This document shows, in pieces, positions 33,437 through 41,842 of a stretch of 64,000 nucleotides of DNA. The DNA is from SHLQ01 sp033344795 (GTDB lineage Bacteria > Actinomycetota > Acidimicrobiia > Acidimicrobiales > SHLQ01): positions 3,534,001 through 3,598,000 of the forward strand of contig JAWPMS010000001.1 of assembly GCA_033344795.1 (NCBI GenBank). The letters run 5' to 3'. Both the position numbers and the translations under genes were made by a program. Position 1 is the stretch's first letter. Each line of letters begins with the position of its first letter. Under the pieces are notes generated by a model. The model did not search any database, was not told the origin of the DNA, and saw nothing but the letters and a program-made list of their open reading frames with translations.

Positions 33437-34576
33437 ATGCAGATTCCGTTCCGCCTCGCGATAGCCGGTCGCGGCACGGTCGACGTGGGTCTCATCGCAG
33501 CGATCGCGATCTCGACGGCGGTCTTCAGCGCGACGCCGCTGATCCTCAAGAGCGTCATCGAAACGTTTGATCTCGGGTCGACGGCTGCTGGGCTGGTCTC
33601 GGGTTGCCAGCTCGTCGGATTTGTCTTGACTTCGTTCCTCGCCGGGCGTGTGACGCAACCCTCACGTCAGATCTTCGTCCTGGCCGTACTGGTGCTGTCA
33701 TTCGCCAATGCGGCGAGTGCAGCCGTCCCGGGCATTGCACTATTGCTCGTTGGCCGTTTCGTCGCCGGCCTGGCACTTGGACTCTTGACCTGGCTGGCGT
33801 GGTCTTCGGTCTTTGGCGATGAGAAACGCATGGGGTCGGTCGCCGTTGTCGGGCCGATCGCTGGCGTCCTGGTTTCGCCTCTCGTCGGACTCGCGGTTGA
33901 GTTCTCGTCCTTCAGGGCTGTGTATGTTGGGCTCGCCATCATCGGTCTACTGCCATTGGCCAAGATCCCCGAGTTCGCGCAGAATCCAGAACCGACGTCC
34001 AGACGAAACTCGGGGGGCGCACCGATCGCCTTTGCGATCATCGGCGCCCTGGCACTGGTTTCCTTCGGTGGATCAGCGGTGTTCGTCTTCAGCGGTGTGA
34101 TCGCCGAAGACGATCTTGGAATCTCCCCGGGGATCTTCTCGCTGGTCCTGTCAGCGAACGCTGCTGCGGGAATTCCCTCGTCGTCGTGGTCGGGCAAACG
34201 CCCGCTCGCAGGATTGTGGCTCGCCGGTTGTGGAGTGGCGGCGATCGTCTTCACGACCTCGGGCAGCGCAGTGCTCGGGGCGGCCTCGATCGTCTTGTGG
34301 GGTTTCTTCTTCTGGATGGGTGTCCCGGGGGCGTACGCGCTGTTGAGCAGGGTGTCGCGTTATCCGGCCGAGCGCGCCGGTGATGCCCAAGCGGCGATGG
34401 CGGTTGGTCGCATCTTTGGTCCGGTCGTCGGTGGCTCGCTGCTTGCGATTGGGTCGCAGGCGACGTTGGGACTGGTTGCTGGAGGATTGTTGATATTCGG
34501 AGGGCTCGCCATCGCCACCGCGGAAGTGATGTCGGCGCGATCTGCGCCGGGTGGTCTGGCGAAGGCCGTTCCCTAG
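33437..34576 (+). CDS. MFS transporter
   Basis: A 379-residue membrane protein with about 12 hydrophobic helices. Family marks are the loop after helix 2 (FLAGRVTQPSRQIFVLAVLV), LLVGRFVAGLALGLLTWLAW and the C-terminal AQAAMAVGRIFGPVVGGSLL. It is an MFS carrier of small molecules, perhaps an efflux pump of the aromatic/sugar type. The ATG at 33437 is chosen over a TTG 12 codons upstream; both have weak ribosome sites. Its end overlaps the convergent LEA-like gene by 4 bases. Confidence 0.85.
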   Translation: MQIPFRLAIAGRGTVDVGLIAAIAISTAVFSATPLILKSVIETFDLGSTAAGLVSGCQLVGFVLTSFLAGRVTQPSRQIFVLAVLVLSFANAASAAVPGIALLLVGRFVAGLALGLLTWLAWSSVFGDEKRMGSVAVVGPIAGVLVSPLVGLAVEFSSFRAVYVGLAIIGLLPLAKIPEFAQNPEPTSRRNSGGAPIAFAIIGALALVSFGGSAVFVFSGVIAEDDLGISPGIFSLVLSANAAAGIPSSSWSGKRPLAGLWLAGCGVAAIVFTTSGSAVLGAASIVLWGFFFWMGVPGAYALLSRVSRYPAERAGDAQAAMAVGRIFGPVVGGSLLAIGSQATLGLVAGGLLIFGGLAIATAEVMSARSAPGGLAKAVP

Positions 34577-34950
34577 CTGGTCGCCTCGTCGGCGGCATCC
34601 TTGGCTGCCTCAGCAGCGTCGCTGGCCGCATCTGTCGCTGCGTCCGCAGCATCACCAGCGGCATCGGCGCCCTGACCCGTGAGATCCTTGGCCTTGTCGA
34701 CTACGTCGCCCGCGACGTCTTTGGCCTTGTCGACAACCTCTCCAGCAACGTCGCCAGCTTTGTGAGCAACGTCTCCGGCAACATCTTTGGCCTTGCTTGC
34801 CGCTTCACCGGCGACGTCGCCGGCCTTGCTTGCGGCTTCTCCGGCCTTTTCGGCAACGTCGCCCGCGACATCCCCAGCCTTGTCAGCGACGTCTCCTGCG
34901 ACATCTTTCGCTGATCCGAAAAAGTTCTTGATCGTGTCCATGATTCCCAT
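34573..34950 (-). CDS. LEA-like 11-mer repeat protein
   Basis: A 125-residue low-complexity protein. After MGIMDTIKNFFGSAKD it consists of about ten 11-residue repeats such as DVAGDVADKAG and EAASKAGDVAG, then an Ala/Asp-rich tail. This is the amphipathic 11-mer pattern of group 3 LEA proteins, which are disordered when wet, fold on drying and protect membranes or proteins. No cysteine and no signal peptide are seen. AAGGGA is 7 bases before the ATG. It could also be an apolipoprotein-like membrane binder. Confidence 0.75.
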   Translation of the reverse strand: MGIMDTIKNFFGSAKDVAGDVADKAGDVAGDVAEKAGEAASKAGDVAGEAASKAKDVAGDVAHKAGDVAGEVVDKAKDVAGDVVDKAKDLTGQGADAAGDAADAATDAASDAAEAAKDAADEATS

Positions 34951-35084
34951 GAGCGGTCCCTTCGTTCTTGTCGCGGCTGATCCGCGACGCAGTTCTTAAG
35001 CCATGCAACGCTACTCGACTTCGAAGAATCCACGAAACGGGTGGCTTGGCTTTCGTCATCCACGTTCTGCAAGGATCAGCTCAG

Positions 35085-36257
35085 ATGGCGACCTGGCTGC
35101 TCGATCCGAATGTGGCGCACCTGAACCATGGCTCGTTTGGGGCGTGTCCACGCGAGGTCCTCGAGGTGCAGCAGGGCTTTCGAACACAGATGGAGCAGAA
35201 CCCGATGGGTTTCATGCTTCATGACTATCAGCCCGCTCTCGAGGCAGCTCGCAGTGCCGTGGCGGGTTTCGTGAATGCAGACGCCGACGGCCTGGTGTTC
35301 ACGTCGAACGCGACATCGGGCGTGAACGCGGTTCTGCGTTCGCTCGAGACGCAACTTCCGCGTGGCGCGGAGATCCTGCTCACGAACCAGACCTACAACG
35401 CCTGCCGAAACGCAGCTGAGGTCGCCGCGCGTCGGTTCGACGGAGTGCTCGTCGTGGCTGACATCCCCTTTCCGATCGAGGACGCACAACAAGCCGTCGA
35501 CGCCGTTCTCGAGGCGGTCACAGAACGGACCGCTCTCGTCATCGTCGACCACGTCACGTCGGCGACCGGGATCATCCTGCCTGTAGAGGAGCTCGTCATC
35601 GCCCTGGAACCCGATGTTCCTGTGCTGATCGACGGGGCACATGCTCCGGGGATGATCGACGTCGACCTCGCTACCATCGGAGCGTCGTTCTATACGGCGA
35701 ATTGTCACAAGTGGATGTGTGCGCCGAAGGGTGCCGCGTTCTTGCACGTTGCCGAGCAACACAGGCCGAACATGCATGCGTCAGTGGTGAGTCACGGCCA
35801 CAACGACGGCTGGCCCAACAGCGGCTCGCGGTTTCACGCGCAGTTCGATTGGGTGGGCACCGATGACCCTTCAGCGCGCCTCTGTGTGGTCGCAGCTCTC
35901 GAGACGATGGGTGATCACCACGTCGATGGATGGTCGGGCGTGCGCTCCAGCAACCATGAGATGGTGCTGGCTGGCCGAGAGATCATCGCTGATGTACTCG
36001 GTGTCGGGGTGCCCGCGCCCGATTCGATGATCGGGTCGATCGCGTCCGTACCGATCCCGCAGTCGGCAGGGGCAACTTCGGGCATCTTCGACCCGTTGAT
36101 GAACGATCTCCGCGAGCGTTGGTCGATCGAGGTTCCGGTTTTTGACTGGCCCGAGCCTGGGCAACGGTTGCTTCGAATCTCCGCGCAGCAGTACAACACC
36201 GTGAAAGAGTACGAACGATTGGCCGAAGCGCTTCGCGCCGAGCTGGGAGTGGGGTAG
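35085..36257 (+). CDS. Class V aminotransferase (isopenicillin N epimerase-like)
   Basis: A 390-residue PLP enzyme. It begins LLDPNVAHLNHGSFGACP and shows FTSNATSGVNAVLRS, VDHVTSATGIILPVEELV, the PLP-contact LIDGAHAPGMIDVDL, and the Schiff-base Lys in ANCHKWMCAPKGAAFLH. This is the CefD/cysteine desulfurase-like fold. The ATG at 35085 has AAGGAT 8 bases upstream. The last codons and stop are part of a 68-bp unit that is duplicated directly after it. Substrate unknown; racemase, lyase or desulfurase activity are possible. Confidence 0.9.
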   Translation: MATWLLDPNVAHLNHGSFGACPREVLEVQQGFRTQMEQNPMGFMLHDYQPALEAARSAVAGFVNADADGLVFTSNATSGVNAVLRSLETQLPRGAEILLTNQTYNACRNAAEVAARRFDGVLVVADIPFPIEDAQQAVDAVLEAVTERTALVIVDHVTSATGIILPVEELVIALEPDVPVLIDGAHAPGMIDVDLATIGASFYTANCHKWMCAPKGAAFLHVAEQHRPNMHASVVSHGHNDGWPNSGSRFHAQFDWVGTDDPSARLCVVAALETMGDHHVDGWSGVRSSNHEMVLAGREIIADVLGVGVPAPDSMIGSIASVPIPQSAGATSGIFDPLMNDLRERWSIEVPVFDWPEPGQRLLRISAQQYNTVKEYERLAEALRAELGVG

Positions 36258-36381
36258 TGGGCAGCCGGGCATCGAGGAGCGGAGCGACGGATTGCGACCG
36301 CTGGAGCGACGAAGGAGTGGGGTAGTGGGCAGCCGAGCATCGAGGAGCGAAGCGACGGATTGCGACCGCTGGAGCGACGAA
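36246..36381. repeat. Two tandem copies of a 68-bp unit
   Basis: Copy 1 (36246-36313) and copy 2 (36314-36381) differ at only two sites, both G to A. Each begins GGAGTGGGGTAGTGGGCAGC and holds two GGAGCGACG-like blocks. Copy 1 covers the end and stop of the aminotransferase gene, so copy 2 repeats that stop in a non-coding place. The next bases supply the ribosome site of the downstream hydratase. Confidence 0.85.
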
Positions 36382-36395
36382 GGAGCGGGAGAGAA

Positions 36396-37199
36396 GTGAC
36401 GGTACGTGTGGAGAAAGACGGCGCGGTGTGGACCGTGATCCATTCGCGATACGAAGCCCGCAACGCGATGGACGTGGCGAGCGCGCAGGCGTTGTTCGAG
36501 GCATTCGTGGACTTCGATCGTGACGACACCGCGTCGGTAGCTGTGTTTTGGGGGGAAGGTGGGGCCTTCTGCGCAGGGTGGGATCTGAAGGCGGCCGCAG
36601 CCCTCGAGGACGGTGACGATGGGGTCGAGCGGCTGCAGTTCGATCGACAAACCGACGACGGACACTCCCGCGGGCCAATGGGTCCGAGCCGCCTCGAACT
36701 CTCGAAGCCGGTCATTGCAGCCATCGCCGGTCCGGCGGTCGCTGGCGGCATGGAACTGGCGATGTGGGCCGACATCCGCGTGATGGAGGAGACGGCGTAC
36801 ATGGGCGTGTATTGCCGGCGGTGGGGTGTACCGCTGATCGACGGCGGAACGGTACGTTTGCCGCGGCTCGTCGGCCAGGGGCGAGCGATGGACCTGATCC
36901 TCACCGGCCGTCAGGTGATGGCCGAAGAGTGTGAGCGCATCGGACTCTGTGAGTACGTGGTGCCTGAGGGCCACGCTCGCTCGAGAGCCGAAGAACTGGC
37001 CCAGGCAATCGCCGCGTTTCCTCAAGCCTGCATGCGATCTGATCGACGATCAGCGATCGAGGGTTATGGCATGCCAATCCGCGATGCGTTGGTTCATGAA
37101 TTCGAGAACAGCAAGGGCATGGTCGCCGCAGAAGGAATCGAAGGGGCTCGCCGCTTCTCCAGCGGCAAGGGTCGCGGAGGCGACTTCACCGACCTCTAG
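36396..37199 (+). CDS. Enoyl-CoA hydratase/isomerase family protein
   Basis: A 267-residue crotonase-fold protein: VWTVIHSRYEARNAMDVASA, the oxyanion strand AVFWGEGGAFCAGWDLKAAA and IAGPAVAGGMELAMWADIRV, then MGVYCRRWGVPLIDGGTVRL. The catalytic Glu is seen in GGMELAMWADI. The GTG at 36396 has GGGAGAGAA just upstream, made by the end of the 68-bp repeat array. The aminotransferase is 138 bases upstream on the same strand. Substrate unknown. Confidence 0.87.
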   Translation: MTVRVEKDGAVWTVIHSRYEARNAMDVASAQALFEAFVDFDRDDTASVAVFWGEGGAFCAGWDLKAAAALEDGDDGVERLQFDRQTDDGHSRGPMGPSRLELSKPVIAAIAGPAVAGGMELAMWADIRVMEETAYMGVYCRRWGVPLIDGGTVRLPRLVGQGRAMDLILTGRQVMAEECERIGLCEYVVPEGHARSRAEELAQAIAAFPQACMRSDRRSAIEGYGMPIRDALVHEFENSKGMVAAEGIEGARRFSSGKGRGGDFTDL

Positions 37200-37265
37200 A
37201 GCCGGGTGGCTTCGAAGACGTGAATGGTGCGAGTCGAACGCGCGGCCCGCTACCCCATCGTGCGT

Positions 37266-37287
37266 GGTACTCTGCATTGCGTACTAC
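37266..37287. promoter_or_regulatory. Putative PadR operator/promoter
   Basis: GGTACTCTGCATTGCGTACTAC, with GTAC at both ends of a TCTGCATTGC core, lies 26 bases upstream of the PadR start. Sites of this look precede many padR genes, which usually repress themselves. Confidence 0.5.
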
Positions 37288-37313
37288 TGACGACGAACGA
37301 GGTGAGGTTCGAG

Positions 37314-37658
37314 ATGGACACGGAACGAGCGACCAACACCCAGCTTCTCAAGGGGGTGCTCGACTTGGCCGTGTTGACCGTCCTGGATCGCGGCCCGACA
37401 TATGGATACGACGTCGTGAGACAGCTGCGTGAAGCGGGTCTCGAAGGCGTTGGAGATGCCTCGGTCTACGGGACGCTCCGTCGCCTCTTCACCGCAGGAG
37501 CGTTGTCGAGCCGTGTGGAGCCCTCAGATGAGGGACCGAATCGGAAGTACTACGAGCTGACCTCTCGTGGTGAAGACCTGCGGGAGGCGAATTCGAAAGC
37601 GTGGGCCACATTCTCTTCGTCGATGGACGGCTTGCTGGCGGCTGGAGGTCGACCATGA
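37314..37658 (+). CDS. PadR-family transcriptional regulator
   Basis: A 114-residue winged-helix repressor: LLKGVLDLAVLTVLDRGPTY, GYDVVRQLREAGLEGVGDAS, VYGTLRRLFTAGALSSRVEP and the wing GPNRKYYELTSRGEDLRE, ending in a dimerisation helix. The ATG at 37314 is fixed by GAGG 6 bases upstream. It overlaps the next gene by 4 bases; padR followed by a HAAS/DUF1700-type membrane gene is a common pair, often linked to envelope stress or export. Confidence 0.92.
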   Translation: MDTERATNTQLLKGVLDLAVLTVLDRGPTYGYDVVRQLREAGLEGVGDASVYGTLRRLFTAGALSSRVEPSDEGPNRKYYELTSRGEDLREANSKAWATFSSSMDGLLAAGGRP

Positions 37659-38452
37659 GCACCAAGACGGAGACGAGCTCCGCGGTGACGGCATACCTCG
37701 ACGCCGTACGGTTGTATCTCTCCGACCTGCCCCAGTGGGACGTCGAGGATCTGATGGCGGACATCGAACAACACGTGCTCGAGGTCGCGTCGGAGTGGGA
37801 TGGACCGATCACGTCGGTCCTCGGTGACCCCATCACCTTCGTCGAGGAATATCGACAATCCGCCAATGTCCCACCGGTCTCGCAAGTACCCACAACCCCG
37901 CCCCTGATCGATCGCCTGGTTCGCGCAATCGAGAAGGCCCGACGGGGACAGACGTGGCAGTCGATGTTGTCGTTCGCTCGAGAGGCACGCCCCGGCTGGT
38001 GGGCATTGCGTGGGTACATGGCGGCGTCGGTCCTCCTGCTCGTCGTGAGCTCATCATCACGCACGACCATGGTCAACCCGTTCGTGTTCGGCCCGCCAGG
38101 CCTACTCATCTCGGCGATCGGCGTGGTGCTCTCGGTCCACCTGGGCCGCCGTTCACAGTTGCGCTCGTGGCGTCGCTGGGTTGCGATTGCGTCGAACGCA
38201 GCTGTGGTGGCGGGGCTTTTGATCGCTGGGCAGCAACTCAATGATGCGTCGTATTACCAGTTCTATCCAGAACCCGTCGCCGAGGCCGATGCCGCGTACG
38301 AGGCCGGGTTCCTCGATGCTCGATCGATGGTGGTGGAGCCGATCCCCGAAGAGGTCTTCGGAGGGGTGGCAAGAGCCGCTGAGTTGCAGGAGGCGATCGA
38401 CGTCGTGCAGGCCTACCTCGAAAGTGTCCGCGCTCAGAACATCGACGGTTAG
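37655..38452 (+). CDS. HAAS-domain membrane protein paired with PadR
   Basis: A 265-residue protein. The N-terminal HAAS-like helical part is AYLDAVRLYLSDLPQWDVED, LMADIEQHVLEVASEW, LGDPITFVEEYRQSAN. Three hydrophobic segments follow: GYMAASVLLLVVSSS, GLLISAIGVVLSVHLG and WVAIASNAAVVAGLLIAG. The C-terminal 60 residues are acidic and probably outside the membrane. The start overlaps the padR stop. The function is not known; it may pass a membrane signal to the regulator. Confidence 0.78.
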   Translation: MSTKTETSSAVTAYLDAVRLYLSDLPQWDVEDLMADIEQHVLEVASEWDGPITSVLGDPITFVEEYRQSANVPPVSQVPTTPPLIDRLVRAIEKARRGQTWQSMLSFAREARPGWWALRGYMAASVLLLVVSSSSRTTMVNPFVFGPPGLLISAIGVVLSVHLGRRSQLRSWRRWVAIASNAAVVAGLLIAGQQLNDASYYQFYPEPVAEADAAYEAGFLDARSMVVEPIPEEVFGGVARAAELQEAIDVVQAYLESVRAQNIDG

Positions 38453-39021
38453 TGCTGCAGAACCTCTCGAACGCGATGCTGCACGGCGGGAATCGCGTCG
38501 TTTTCGAACCACGGATTCTTTGTCAGCCAGTGGCGATTGCGTGGTGATGGGTGCGGCATGACGATCTGTTTCGGAAGGTAGTCCGCCCACCTGGCCACGG
38601 TCTCCGTGAGCGTCTTGGGCCGGTCGGCGATGTATTGCCTTTGCGCATACATGCCGATGATGACCTCGAGTCGATCGTCAGGCAGAACCTCGAGAAGTCG
38701 ATCGTGCCACAACGGTGCACACTCCGGGCGCGGCGGCAGATCCCCGGACGAGGCTGACCCGGGATAACAAAAGCCCATGGGAACGATGGCGACATTGTCC
38801 GGATCGTAGAACTGCTCGGTTGTCAGGCCGAGCCACTCGCGCAAGCGGACTCCGCTGGGGTCATCCCATGGCACACCAGACTCATGCACCCGACGGCCTG
38901 GCGCCTGACCGATGATGACGATGCGGGAATTGGTGGAAGCTTGCACGATGGGCCGCACGCCGTGAGGAAGAAACTCGGCACACACCGTGCAGTCTCGAAT
39001 ACTGGCGAGCAGCTTCTTCAT
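38449..39021 (-). CDS. Uracil-DNA glycosylase-like protein
   Basis: A 190-residue protein of the UDG superfamily. Motif 1 appears as IVIIGQAPGRRVHESGVPWD and motif 2 as MPHPSPRNRHW, the usual uracil-binding and catalytic His-Pro-Ser regions. Two N-terminal cysteines (CTVCAEF) could belong to an iron-sulfur site, but the full four-Cys set is not seen. It overlaps the start of its convergent and tandem neighbours: 4 bases with the HAAS gene end and 4 with the LLM gene stop. It probably acts in DNA repair. Confidence 0.8.
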   Translation of the reverse strand: MKKLLASIRDCTVCAEFLPHGVRPIVQASTNSRIVIIGQAPGRRVHESGVPWDDPSGVRLREWLGLTTEQFYDPDNVAIVPMGFCYPGSASSGDLPPRPECAPLWHDRLLEVLPDDRLEVIIGMYAQRQYIADRPKTLTETVARWADYLPKQIVMPHPSPRNRHWLTKNPWFENDAIPAVQHRVREVLQH

Positions 39022-40046
39022 CGTGTGGAGTCCGTGAAGTGCGGCATGACCTCTTCGGCAAACGCGTGAATGCACTCGAGCGTCTCTGAAGCGTCCACTC
39101 CGAAGTTGATGTTGAGGATGACGCGGTCGATGCCCAGATCGGCATACACCCCCAACTTGTCGACCATTTCGCTCGGCGTGCAGATCAGCAGGCTTTCGGC
39201 CAGTTCATCGATCGTCTGCTCTCGCGGGAGCTGGCGAATCATCCCGTTGTCGACGATTCCGGGGCCCGTGAAGATGTTGTCGAAACGGCCGTAGTAACGA
39301 TGAGCGGACTCGATCTTGGCCTGCCGTGCAGCCGCCGTTTGGGCAACGAATGCCACCCGTGACAACGAGATCGTCAGGTCCTCGCCATCCGTGCCGAGGT
39401 CCTTCTTCGCCCGGGTGAAGGCGTCGACCTGATCTACGAGCAACTGATGATTGCCGGCCAGCGGAGTGGTCTGGATGTGAAAGCCGCGCCGGGTCGAGTG
39501 GTAGATGCCTTCCGGGTCCATGACCGCCATCATGATCGGGGGACCGCCGGGACGCACTGGTCTCGGCATGATGGTGATCGGGTCGAACGAATAGAAGTCA
39601 CCGTCCCACGACACTTCTTCCTCGTTGAGGAGGGCCTGGAGCACATCGAGAGACTCATCGAATCGTGGCCGTGTTTCATCCATCGAGACGCCGAGGCGTT
39701 CCATTTCATAGCGAAACGCACCGCGCCCGACGCCCAACATGAGGCGGCCCTCGGTGAATATGTCGGCGACGACGACCTCTCCGGCAAACACGCGCATGTC
39801 ATGGAGTGGAAGCACGACCACCGAGGTGAGGATCTTGGTGTTCTCGGTGTGCGCTGCAATCTTCACCGCGAACTGCAGCGGTGCAGGCATCATCAGGCAG
39901 TTCACCAAATGGTGCTCGGTGATCGACACGGCATCGATGCCAAGTTTGTCCGCGAGGACGGCTTGGTCGAGCATGTCCTGATAGACGCGATCGCCCCCAT
40001 ACGACTTGTCCGGGTAGTCAGCTGAGAGCTGGACGCTGAACTTCAT
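39018..40046 (-). CDS. Luciferase-like (LLM) flavin-dependent oxidoreductase
   Basis: A 342-residue TIM-barrel protein: DAVSITEHHLVNCLMMPAPL, ILTSVVVLPLHDMRVFAGEV, the LLM signature DIFTEGRLMLGVGRGAFRYE, and ADLGIDRVILNINFGVDASE. These place it with bacterial luciferase-like monooxygenases. ATG at 40046 (a GTG is directly before it). It is transcribed ahead of the UDG-like gene with a 4-base overlap. Substrate unknown; FMN use is more likely here than F420, but not certain. Confidence 0.88.
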   Translation of the reverse strand: MKFSVQLSADYPDKSYGGDRVYQDMLDQAVLADKLGIDAVSITEHHLVNCLMMPAPLQFAVKIAAHTENTKILTSVVVLPLHDMRVFAGEVVVADIFTEGRLMLGVGRGAFRYEMERLGVSMDETRPRFDESLDVLQALLNEEEVSWDGDFYSFDPITIMPRPVRPGGPPIMMAVMDPEGIYHSTRRGFHIQTTPLAGNHQLLVDQVDAFTRAKKDLGTDGEDLTISLSRVAFVAQTAAARQAKIESAHRYYGRFDNIFTGPGIVDNGMIRQLPREQTIDELAESLLICTPSEMVDKLGVYADLGIDRVILNINFGVDASETLECIHAFAEEVMPHFTDSTR

Positions 40047-40123
40047 CACGCGATCGTCTCACGGAGTGGAGCAAACGCGAAACTTCAGCGTTCAGCCTCT
40101 GACGCTGCAGGTCACGGCGGCCG

Positions 40124-41659
40124 TCAGTGGCCTGCACCAACGCCTGTCGTCCGCTTGTGCAACGACTCAGCATGTTTGTTGAGGCCAACGAGGTGAGCAT
40201 CGATACCACGTTCCGCGAACTTGGCGACGACGGCATCGAGGGCGACGACCGAAGACGAGTCCCAGATCCGTGCGTCGGTGAGGTCGATCTCGACACGCTT
40301 CACCTGAACTGCGTCGTAGTCGAACGCATGGGCGAGCGTGTTCGTGGAAGCAAAGAACAGTTCACCGCTCACGGCGAAGAGACGCTCGGTGTTGTCCGGG
40401 TCGAGCACGCTTGTGACTCGAACCAGCCTCGAGACGTTCCTGGCGAAGAAGATTGCGGAGAGGACGACGCCAGCAGCGACGCCATACGCGAGGTTGTGCG
40501 TGAAGACCACGATTGCCACCGTCGCCACCATGACAGAGGTTTCCGTTTTTGGCATCGAGCGCAACATCTTTGGCTTGATACTCGACCAATCGAACGTACC
40601 GAACGACACCATGATCATCACGGCGACCAGTGCTGCCATCGGGATCTTGGCGACCCAGCCGCCGAGGCCGATCACCAAGATGATCAAGAAGACGCCAGAG
40701 GCGAGCGTTGACAGGCGTGTGCGGCCACCGCTCTTGTGGTTGATCATCGACTGACCGATCATGGCGCAACCCGCCATGCCGCCAAGAAAGCCGGTGAAGA
40801 TGTTGGCGATGCCCTGGCCACGCGACTCGATGTTCTTGTCGGAGTCCGTGTCGGTGAGATCGTCGAGCAGCTGGGCAGTCAGGAGCGACTCGAGCAAGCC
40901 CACAAGCGCCAAGGTGATGGCGTAGGGAAGAATGATCTGGAAGGTCTCGATGGTGAACGGAACATCTGGGAGCGCAACCCATGGAAGAGCGTCGGGAAGC
41001 TCGCCCATGTCACCGACGGTCCGAAGGTTGAGGTCCATGCTGACCGCCACGCCGGCGAGTACGACGATGGCGACGAGCGGCGAAGGCACGGCCTTGGTGA
41101 TCCGTGGGAGGCCGTAGATGATCGCCAATCCGAGCGCAACGAACATCAGGTTGAGCCCGAGTGGGAATCCAGCTGACTCGTCTTCGGTCAGGAAGATGTG
41201 CGGCACCTGTGCAAGAAAGATCAGGATTGCCAAGGCGTTGACGAAGCCGATCATCACGGTGCGAGGTACGAACCTCATCAGCTCGCCGACGCCGAGATAA
41301 CCGAGGGCAACCTGAATGATTCCGGCCAGGATCGTCGCAGCGAAGAGATGGCCGAGGCCGTGGTCCGCGACGAGTGACACGATGACCAGCGCCATCGCGC
41401 CGGTAGCCGCCGAGATCATCCCGGCTCGTCCACCGGTGAACGAGATCAGGATGGCGATGGAGAATGATGCGTACAGGCCAACCTTGGGATCGACGCCGGC
41501 AATGATCGAGAACGAGATGGCCTCGGGGATCAGCGCGAGTGCTACGACAAGACCGGACACCAGGTTGACCCGGGCGTCGGTGAACCAGCTCGTACCACCA
41601 GAATCGAAGTGGTCGCGCAACGCCATGGCGCGCGGCTGAAGAGGAGAAGAGATTGGCAT
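40124..41659 (-). CDS. SulP-family anion transporter with STAS domain
   Basis: A 511-residue membrane protein with about 10-12 helices: LVSGLVVALALIPEAISFSI, GVDPKVGLYASFSIAILISF, then GFLGGMAGCAMIGQSMIN. The C-terminal STAS domain is VKRVEIDLTDARIWDSSSVV. SulP proteins carry sulfate, bicarbonate or dicarboxylates. The ATG at 41659 has AAGGG 5 bases upstream. Its promoter region is shared with modA, which is divergent, so a role in oxyanion (sulfate or molybdate) uptake is possible, though bicarbonate is also a common substrate. Confidence 0.92.
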   Translation of the reverse strand: MPISSPLQPRAMALRDHFDSGGTSWFTDARVNLVSGLVVALALIPEAISFSIIAGVDPKVGLYASFSIAILISFTGGRAGMISAATGAMALVIVSLVADHGLGHLFAATILAGIIQVALGYLGVGELMRFVPRTVMIGFVNALAILIFLAQVPHIFLTEDESAGFPLGLNLMFVALGLAIIYGLPRITKAVPSPLVAIVVLAGVAVSMDLNLRTVGDMGELPDALPWVALPDVPFTIETFQIILPYAITLALVGLLESLLTAQLLDDLTDTDSDKNIESRGQGIANIFTGFLGGMAGCAMIGQSMINHKSGGRTRLSTLASGVFLIILVIGLGGWVAKIPMAALVAVMIMVSFGTFDWSSIKPKMLRSMPKTETSVMVATVAIVVFTHNLAYGVAAGVVLSAIFFARNVSRLVRVTSVLDPDNTERLFAVSGELFFASTNTLAHAFDYDAVQVKRVEIDLTDARIWDSSSVVALDAVVAKFAERGIDAHLVGLNKHAESLHKRTTGVGAGH

Positions 41660-41763
41660 GACACCCTTAGAGAATCGTGTGCGTAGTACGCCAACGGTCA
41701 GAACAGGGCGCAAATGAAGCGTATGTCCCTGAATTCATGGGTGTTCGGCATTCGGTGTCGTTT

Positions 41764-41783
41764 GGGTCACAGCGCTGTGACCC
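41764..41783. promoter_or_regulatory. 20-bp perfect palindrome between sulP and modA
   Basis: GGGTCACAGCGCTGTGACCC reads the same on both strands, 60 bases before modA and 105 bases from the sulP start. It is a good operator candidate. It does not match the E. coli ModE site. It could also form an 8-bp or longer RNA hairpin. Confidence 0.55.
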
Positions 41784-41842
41784 CTGTCTGAGGATGATTC
41801 GCCCGATGTGCTGACAACACGAAACTGCGAGAGTCTGGGGTG

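Noticed and set aside
36258..36395. Possible CRISPR-like repeats
   Set aside because: Only two directly joined copies without unique spacers and without cas genes.
37200..37265. Possible tRNA-like stretch
   Set aside because: There is a GCGAGTCGAAC-like string, but no acceptor, anticodon or T-arm pairing could be built.
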